Assembly (NCBI RefSeq): GCF_900111745.1 | Contig: NZ_FOIJ01000007.1 | Span: 62,001 to 126,000 of the forward strand | From: Stigmatella erecta | Lineage (GTDB): Bacteria; Myxococcota; Myxococcia; Myxococcales; Myxococcaceae | Direction of reading: 5' to 3' | DNA length: 64,000 bases | Part shown: piece after piece, positions 58,287 through 64,000 of the stretch | How positions within the stretch are numbered: position 1 is the first letter of the stretch | Layout: each line of letters opens with the position of its first letter | Notes under the pieces: model-generated | The model's input: the letters and a program-made list of their open reading frames with translations, nothing else | Databases searched by the model: none | Told to the model about the DNA's origin: nothing | Made by a program: the position numbers and the translations under genes

Positions 58287-60194
58287 CTAGTCGCCGGACT
58301 GCTTGAAGATGAACGGACAGGTGACGATCACCACCCCGCCGCCCTTGGGCTTGGGGAACTGCCAGGTGCGCACGCGGCCCGCCACGCAGCTCTCCAGCTC
58401 CGCGTTGCCCGCGGTGGACTGGGCCACGTCGGAGGAGACCACCCGGCCCTCGGCGTTGATGACGAACTTCACCGCCACCTTGCCGCCCAGCTTCGGGTAC
58501 TTGGTGAGCTGGCTCTCGTAGCAGAACCGGATCTGGCTGCGGTTGCGCTGAATCACCTGGCGGATGAGTTCCTTGTCCAGCGAGCCCATGACCAGCGGCT
58601 CCGACGAGGTGATGCCCACGTCCACGCTCTGCTTGCCGCCGAGCACACCTACACCGGAGCCATAGCTGGCGGTACCGCCGCCACGGCCCTTGGTGCCGAT
58701 GCCGCCGATGCCGACGGTGTCACCCGTGCCGCCGCCGCCACCACCGCTGCCGCGGATGCCCAGGCCGCCGAACCCGCCCGAGACGCCCGCCTTGGCACCG
58801 AACATGTTGCCCATGGCGTTCTTGAGGTCACCGCCCAGGCCCGCGCTGCCGAAGATGGCGGCCGCGCCACCCTTGCCGCCGAAGATCTTCTGCGTCAGGG
58901 CCTTGGCCTCCGCGGTCTTGTCCTTGGTCGCGGTGCGGTTGTTCGTCTTGACTTCGTCCTTCTTGCCCATCTGGCCTTCGTCTTTTTTCTGCTTGGCGGC
59001 CAGCTCTCCGCTCTTCTTCTTTTCCTTCTCGGCCTTCTGCTGGTTGAGCTTCTCGAGGAACTTGTTCTTCTGGGTCTCGGGAGGCTTGATGATGAGCTTG
59101 GCCAAGCGCGCGTTGTTGCCCGCCAGCTCGTCGGCGAACGCCTCGCCGTCCCCGCTCCGGTTGGCCGCGCTGATGACGAACATCGTCCCGGCGAAGAACG
59201 TCAGCAGGAAGATGTTCAGCGTGCGGTAGTCCACCGAGTCGGCGAACGGCACGTGGACCTTCTTGGGCACCGGCTGGAAGGACACCTCCAGCGTGACGCC
59301 GCCCAGGTCCACCCAGCAGAAGTCCTCGGACTCCAGCGTCAGCCCGTACATGCCGCCGTCGTTGGAGGCCTTGCCGGACTCGATGACGCCCTTGAGATCC
59401 AGCGTCTCGTCCTTGCGGACCAGCTCACCCTTCATCTTCCCCGTGAAGAGCAGCGTGAAGGACTGCCCATCCGTGCGCATCACCTCCATGCGCGGGCTCT
59501 CCAGCTTGGAGTCGCCCATGACGAAGTTCACGCCCGCGGCGCTGCCCACCGTGAAGGACTGCTTCTTGCCGGGGGCCAGGAGGAACTCGCCCACCCGCTG
59601 ATCGCCCCACATGAAGCGCAGGGACACCCCGAGTGGACCGTTCGACTTGCTCCGGCGCACGGTGCGCACGCGCTCGACGGGGGCGGCCGGCTCGGCCACC
59701 TGCGGCTGCAGCGTCTCCTGCTTCTGCGTGGCCAGGAACGACGCGTCCACCGCCGGCGCGGCCTCGGGCGCCACGGCCGCCTGGGCCAGGGATGAGGCCA
59801 GCGGGGCCTCGGCGATCGGCGCGGGCGCCGCAGCCACCGCCGCCGCGGACTCCGTGCCGGACACCGCGGCCGCCAGGTTCACCGCGGCCATGGCCGCCGG
59901 GTTCTCCAGGCGGATGGTGGTGCCACCCACGCGGATCTCGTCGCCGAAGGCAATGCGCCCCTTGTTGACGCGCTTGCCGTTGACGTAGGTGCCCTCGACG
60001 CTGCCCATGTCGATGATGGACAACGAGCCGTCCGCCGCCGCCTCGATGACGGAGTGGATGCGGCTGACCTTCTCGTCCTCCAGGCACAGGTGCGCCGAGG
60101 ACAGGCGGCCGATCTTGATGATGTCCCGGTCGAAGTCCTTCGACGAGACCAGGGTTTCGTTCTTAAAAACTTTGAGCGTCAGAGGAACGGCCAT
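58287..60194 (-). CDS. gltG: gliding motility protein GltG (FHA and AgmX/TonB-like domains)
   Basis: The 635-aa inner-membrane protein has an N-terminal FHA domain (about 20-95: IIKIGRLSSAHLCLEDEKVSRIHSVIE..., GTYVNGKRV). A second cytoplasmic domain follows, then a membrane span (about 321-341), a Lys/Glu-rich periplasmic coil, a Gly-rich stretch and a C-terminal TonB/AgmX-like domain (QIRFCYESQLTKYPKLGG...). FHA domains bind phosphothreonine, so control by a Ser/Thr kinase is possible. The ATG at 60194 is chosen with GGGAG upstream; a GTG 12 codons earlier is less likely. Confidence 0.85.
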   Translation of the reverse strand: MAVPLTLKVFKNETLVSSKDFDRDIIKIGRLSSAHLCLEDEKVSRIHSVIEAAADGSLSIIDMGSVEGTYVNGKRVNKGRIAFGDEIRVGGTTIRLENPAAMAAVNLAAAVSGTESAAAVAAAPAPIAEAPLASSLAQAAVAPEAAPAVDASFLATQKQETLQPQVAEPAAPVERVRTVRRSKSNGPLGVSLRFMWGDQRVGEFLLAPGKKQSFTVGSAAGVNFVMGDSKLESPRMEVMRTDGQSFTLLFTGKMKGELVRKDETLDLKGVIESGKASNDGGMYGLTLESEDFCWVDLGGVTLEVSFQPVPKKVHVPFADSVDYRTLNIFLLTFFAGTMFVISAANRSGDGEAFADELAGNNARLAKLIIKPPETQKNKFLEKLNQQKAEKEKKKSGELAAKQKKDEGQMGKKDEVKTNNRTATKDKTAEAKALTQKIFGGKGGAAAIFGSAGLGGDLKNAMGNMFGAKAGVSGGFGGLGIRGSGGGGGGTGDTVGIGGIGTKGRGGGTASYGSGVGVLGGKQSVDVGITSSEPLVMGSLDKELIRQVIQRNRSQIRFCYESQLTKYPKLGGKVAVKFVINAEGRVVSSDVAQSTAGNAELESCVAGRVRTWQFPKPKGGGVVIVTCPFIFKQSGD

Positions 60195-60264
60195 GAAGGC
60201 TCCCGGTTGACTGTCCGCGGTGTTGGACACCGCGTGCGGTAGAAGGTTCCCGTACGGCGCGGAA

Positions 60265-60531
60265 TTACAGCTCTCCCACCGACTGCATCACCTTGTCCTG
60301 AAAATCCTCGCGGATGCGGATGAGGTTGGAGTGCTTCACCTTCTTGCGCGCCTCCACGTACTCACCGTCCGGCTTCGTGAGGTCACCCTCGATGGTGTCG
60401 TCCTCGAAGTCGATGCTGGTCGTCTTGTTGTAGCGCACATTGCCCTCACCACCCTCCGCGGCACCGCCCTCATCCTGGGCAAAAGCCGGAGCCATCGAGA
60501 GCATCACGCACGCCATCACGAGCTTCCGCAT
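60265..60531 (-). CDS. gltF: small gliding motility protein GltF (CglF-like)
   Basis: The 88-aa protein has a cleavable signal peptide (MRKLVMACVMLSMAPAFA) and a short, charged mature part of about 70 residues with a helical end. Its size, signal and place between gltE and gltG match GltF/CglF. The ATG at 60531 has GGAGGC upstream. The symbol rests on position. Confidence 0.72.
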   Translation of the reverse strand: MRKLVMACVMLSMAPAFAQDEGGAAEGGEGNVRYNKTTSIDFEDDTIEGDLTKPDGEYVEARKKVKHSNLIRIREDFQDKVMQSVGEL

Positions 60532-60655
60532 TACTGCCTCCACGGGCCGGTTGGCCCGAATACGTCCACCGATTCTTCCACTATTTCAGGAATCCAAGCG
60601 CGGATCATCTGGCGAGGCCCTTCGGTCCTTCCGGGCCCCCCCAGCGCTGACCGCC

Positions 60656-62080
60656 CTACATGAAGTCGTCTTCAGGCTCGTCGGAATCCGCCTGGGCTGG
60701 ATTTTTGGGCTCTGCGGCCCCAGCCCCCGGATCGGCCGCCCCGGCCCCTGCGGCAGGCACCGCCTGGGGTGCCTGCACGTTGCCCGCGGTATTGGCCGCC
60801 GCCCCGCCCGCGGCCTTCTGCTTGGCCTCCTCGGCCTGCAGCTGCTTCTGCTGCTCGGCCTGGAGCGCCTCCATCTGCTTGGCCTGGGCCTCGGCGGACT
60901 TGGCCTCGTTCTTGGCCTGGATCACCAACTCCGCCTCGCGCAGCAGGTTGAAGACGGGCGCCTCGGCGTTGAGGGCCACGTCGCCGCCGGCCATGCCGAT
61001 GTACTTCTTGTAGAGCTCCACGGCGCGCTCGGGGGCGTCCTTGGCGCGGTGCAGGATGATGGCGCGGTTGAGGTAGATGGCGGCCAGCTTCGGGTCCAGC
61101 TTCTCGGCCGCGTCATACTCCTGCATGGCCTTGTCGTACTGGCCCTGGCCCTTGTAGGCGATGCCCAGGTTGAGGTGCGCGGGGGCGCTCTTGGCCCCCG
61201 CCTGGAGGATGCGGCGCAGGTGCTCCTCGGCGCCGGGGTAGTCCTCGGCCTCGAGCGCCAGCTGCGCCAGGATGACGTGCGAGGGCACGTAGTCGGCGCG
61301 GGCCTCCAGGGCGCGCTTGAACTGGAGCCGCGCACCGTCGGCATCGCCCTCCTGCTCGAGGATGAGGCCGATGGTGTGGTGCAGCTCGGGGTCGTTCTCG
61401 TCGAGCTTCAGGGCGCGCAGGGCCACCAGCTTCGCCATCGCCAGCTGCTTGCGATCGAGGTAGCTGCGCATCATCACCTTGAGCGCCGTGGTGGACTGGG
61501 GCTCGCGCATGAGCGCCGCCCGGGAGAACTCCATGGCCCGGTCGTGGTCCCCCGTCTGACGGTAGATCTCCGCCAGGCGGGCCCGGCTCTGGGCATCGTC
61601 CGGGTAGCGCTTGAGCACATCCTGGTACAGGGCCACCGCGCCGCCGATGTCCCCCTCGTTCTGGAGCAGGACGGCCATGTTCTCGGAGGCCTGGCGCAGC
61701 GACGGCTTCTTCTTCAGCGCGGACTGGTACCAGGCCTTCGCCTCATCCTTCTTGCCCTGCCGCTCGGCGACGACGCCCAGGTTGTAGTCCGCCTCGGCCA
61801 CGTTCGCGTCCGCCTCCAGGGCGGCCTTGAACTTGCGCTCCAGCGCCGGGTAGTCGAACGCCTTGGACTTCTTCTGCGCGTCGAACGCCTTCACCGCGTC
61901 CTCGAAGAGGAGCTTGGCGCGGTTCGAGATGGACACAGGCTCGTTGTTGGCCTGCGGCTGCGGGGTGAGGTTCTTCGGGCCCGTGGGGCCCGTGGCCGAG
62001 GAAGAGGCACAGCCCGTGGCGAGCAGCACCACGGCGGCCATCCACAGCGACGTACGGAGGCAACGGGTAGGGTTCATCAT
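60656..62080 (-). CDS. gltE: TPR lipoprotein GltE (AglT-like)
   Basis: The 474-aa protein has a lipobox (LLATGC) and about eight TPR repeats (residues ~60-370), then a Gln/Ala-rich tail ending in an acidic DEPEDDF motif like that of the upstream gene. It begins at ATG 62080, which overlaps the gltD stop (TAATG). In Myxococcus, GltE/AglT is a periplasmic or outer-membrane-linked TPR protein that partners GltD. Confidence 0.85.
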   Translation of the reverse strand: MMNPTRCLRTSLWMAAVVLLATGCASSSATGPTGPKNLTPQPQANNEPVSISNRAKLLFEDAVKAFDAQKKSKAFDYPALERKFKAALEADANVAEADYNLGVVAERQGKKDEAKAWYQSALKKKPSLRQASENMAVLLQNEGDIGGAVALYQDVLKRYPDDAQSRARLAEIYRQTGDHDRAMEFSRAALMREPQSTTALKVMMRSYLDRKQLAMAKLVALRALKLDENDPELHHTIGLILEQEGDADGARLQFKRALEARADYVPSHVILAQLALEAEDYPGAEEHLRRILQAGAKSAPAHLNLGIAYKGQGQYDKAMQEYDAAEKLDPKLAAIYLNRAIILHRAKDAPERAVELYKKYIGMAGGDVALNAEAPVFNLLREAELVIQAKNEAKSAEAQAKQMEALQAEQQKQLQAEEAKQKAAGGAAANTAGNVQAPQAVPAAGAGAADPGAGAAEPKNPAQADSDEPEDDFM

Positions 62081-64000
62081 TACAGGAAGTCCTCAGGCTC
62101 TTCGTCGTCCGCGGACGCGTTCTTGGGCGCGGAGCCGTCCTGGGCCCCCGCCGGCCGGGCACTGACGTCGGTCGCCGTCTGCTCACGCAGCTTCTTGGTG
62201 AGGTCGGCCAGGTCCTCGCGAAGCTCCTCGGTGCGCGCCTGCTGGGCAGGCTCGTCCTCCACCGCGGGCGGCGGGACGTCCTGAATGGCCACCAGCACAT
62301 CGCCCCCGAGGGCCAGCTCCGCGCCCTTCTTCAGGGACACGCGCTCCTCGTGCACCTCCGGGTACTGATCCGGACGGTACGTGGTGCGCAGCATCTTCAG
62401 GCTCTCGCGCGAGCAGTCGTTGAAGAAGTCTAGCTCCTGGCTCTTGCCCACCGCGGTGGCGAAGGCCTCGGTGGCCTTGTCGCGCAGCGGCGTGGCCTGG
62501 TTGGAGAACTCGTCGCGCAGCGCCTGCTCGGTCTCCGCGTCGATGCCCGGGGGCATGGGCGCGTTGTTAATCTTGTCGGCGAACTCGTGGTAGGCGAGGC
62601 CGATCCGGTGCAGCGCGCAGATGGCGGACTCGGGGGCGCCGAAGGACACCGTCTGCACGTACTTCTTCTGCACCACGTCCAGCGCGCGGCCCTTGTCGGC
62701 GATGGAGGCCTTGAAGCGCTCGGGGCTGGCGGGCCGGCCCCAGGAGAACTTCAGGCGCAGGTACTCCCGCCAGTCCGGCTCCACGCTCAGGAACTGGGCG
62801 CGCGCCACGGGCGACAGGGCCGTCTTCTCCAGGCTCTTCTGCATGCGGCTGGGCAGCTTGTCGTAGTACTCGAAGATGCGGTCGTAGAGGCGCTTGGTGT
62901 CCTTGGCCCGCTTCAGCTTGTTCTCGAAGATGTCGACGATGAGGCCCTCGGCCGCCAGCACCTTGCTGGGCGAGCGCAGGTTGTCCTTCTCGTAGTCCTC
63001 CAGCATCTTCATCGCCTTGCCGTAGGCGCCGTTCTTGCCGTGCAGGGACACGATGGACAGGTAGATCTGCTCGGCGTCCTTCGCCTTGGGCCACGTCTCC
63101 AGGTAGCGCTCGCGGTTGCGCAGCGCCTGCTTGTACTGGCCCAGACCCTCGCGGTAGGTGGCGGCGTTGAACAGGGCGATCTGCGCCTTGCTCTCCTCCC
63201 ACTTCTGGGGGGCGGCCGTCTTGTCGTCCGCGGCGCCCTTCTTCGCGTTCTTGGCCGGCTTGGCCTTGCCCGCGCCTTTCTCGGCCAGGCTGCGCTCGTA
63301 GCCCTTCACGTACAGCTCGTACGTGTCGGCGGCCTGCGAGAAGTCACCGATGGCCTCCAGCGCCTCGGCGTTCGCGTAGATGGAGTCCGGCACGAAGCGC
63401 GAGCGCGGGTACTGGGAGATGAGGTTCTGGCGGACCTCGATGGCCCGGTCGAGCATCTTCGCTTTGAAGAAGTCCACCGAGGCGTTGTAGAGCGCCTGAT
63501 CCGCGATGGTCGTCTCGGGGAAGTCCTTCACGAAGGCCAGGTAGGCCTCGGCCGCCTTGGAGAACTGCTTCTTCTCCTCGAGCTGGGCCACCAGCGCGAA
63601 CGAGGACTGCTCGATGAGCTTGGAGAGGTCCTCGCGGAACTTGCCCACCGCCAGCTTGTCGTTGGCGTAGAACTTCCGCGCCCACTCGTTCACCTTCGCG
63701 TAGTCCTTCTGGAGGTTGTACGAGTCGAGCACCAGGTTGGCGGCCACCTCGCCGGCGCGCTCGCCGGTGTCGAACTTGTAGTCCGGCTGGTTGAGCGCGA
63801 TGTCGCTGAAGCGGGCCACCGCCTCGTCGAAGTGGTTGTAGCGGTAGTAGATGTTGGCGGCCTTGAAGTTGATCTCCACCCGCTTCTCGGCCTTGACCAC
63901 GTACTTGAGGTAGCGCTCACACGCCTCGAGCAGGCCCTTGCGCGGCTCGGGGATCTCGATCTTCTTCTTGCTGTCCCCGGTGGCCGGATCCTTGAGCGTG
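62080..64000 (-). CDS. gltD: gliding motility TPR protein GltD (AgmU-like), N-terminus beyond the window
   Basis: About 640 C-terminal residues are visible; the frame stays open to the right edge and continues beyond. Repeated helical TPR units and a Lys-rich insert (about 63,190-63,290) are seen. The protein ends in an acidic motif (DDEEPEDFL). AgmU/GltD is a large TPR protein of the periplasm/cytoplasm fraction and the first gene of the Glt cluster. The stop overlaps the gltE start, so the two are coupled. Confidence 0.82.
   Translation of the reverse strand, partial: TLKDPATGDSKKKIEIPEPRKGLLEACERYLKYVVKAEKRVEINFKAANIYYRYNHFDEAVARFSDIALNQPDYKFDTGERAGEVAANLVLDSYNLQKDYAKVNEWARKFYANDKLAVGKFREDLSKLIEQSSFALVAQLEEKKQFSKAAEAYLAFVKDFPETTIADQALYNASVDFFKAKMLDRAIEVRQNLISQYPRSRFVPDSIYANAEALEAIGDFSQAADTYELYVKGYERSLAEKGAGKAKPAKNAKKGAADDKTAAPQKWEESKAQIALFNAATYREGLGQYKQALRNRERYLETWPKAKDAEQIYLSIVSLHGKNGAYGKAMKMLEDYEKDNLRSPSKVLAAEGLIVDIFENKLKRAKDTKRLYDRIFEYYDKLPSRMQKSLEKTALSPVARAQFLSVEPDWREYLRLKFSWGRPASPERFKASIADKGRALDVVQKKYVQTVSFGAPESAICALHRIGLAYHEFADKINNAPMPPGIDAETEQALRDEFSNQATPLRDKATEAFATAVGKSQELDFFNDCSRESLKMLRTTYRPDQYPEVHEERVSLKKGAELALGGDVLVAIQDVPPPAVEDEPAQQARTEELREDLADLTKKLREQTATDVSARPAGAQDGSAPKNASADDEEPEDFL

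Overview
The window is high-GC DNA from a myxobacterium (Myxococcota). The clearest evidence is the gliding-motility (Glt/Agl, G1 cluster) operon on the minus strand from about 41.1 kb to the right edge. It has a giant TPR protein, two inner-membrane proteins with FHA or zinc-ribbon/GYF heads and AgmX/TonB-like tails, and a TPR lipoprotein. Cys-rich lipoproteins and the style of two-component genes agree. A Cystobacterineae-like genus is plausible, but that is inference.

Layout. 1-10.2 kb, minus strand: a housekeeping run reading yceD, rpmF, fabH, fabD, fabG, acpP, fabF, rpiB, glyA, nrdR, ribD, ribE, ribBA (the last cut by the left edge). 10.4-20.1 kb, plus strand: a phosphate-starvation region with a PhoB-like regulator, PhoR-like kinase, metallophosphoesterase, second PhoB-like regulator, pstSCAB and phoU, then a GT21 ceramide-glucosyltransferase-like gene. 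Five intergenic gaps here carry GTCAC-type half-sites phased at 11 bp, which look like Pho boxes. One lies in front of the glycosyltransferase and suggests phosphate control of glycolipid synthesis.

20.2-25.5 kb is an accessory patch: a CheY-like protein, a decayed IS3-family transposase, a broken unknown gene, a secreted trypsin-like protease, a recombinase remnant beside tRNA-Arg(CCG), an atypical polysaccharide deacetylase and a small Lys-rich protein. From 25,560 to 36,383 a 10.8-kb element sits in tRNA-Leu(UAA), bounded by perfect 39-bp repeats. It has an integrase, small DNA-binding proteins, a primase/VapE-type replication protein, a candidate origin, a fused prohead protease-major capsid protein and a tail-fibre-like protein. 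It has no recognisable portal, terminase or tail-tube genes. It resembles a minimal capsid-encoding phage satellite and is the most novel item here.

36.4-41.1 kb holds ffh, a TIGR04552-like protein, a MORN-like secreted protein and a Cys-rich lipoprotein. The rest (41.15-64.0 kb) is the glt operon, reading leftward gltD (partial), gltE, gltF, gltG, gltH, a 631-aa TPR protein, gltI (about 4,089 aa), gltJ, and ending in a strong intrinsic terminator. Symbols gltD-gltJ rest on domain content and gene order matching the known Myxococcus cluster.
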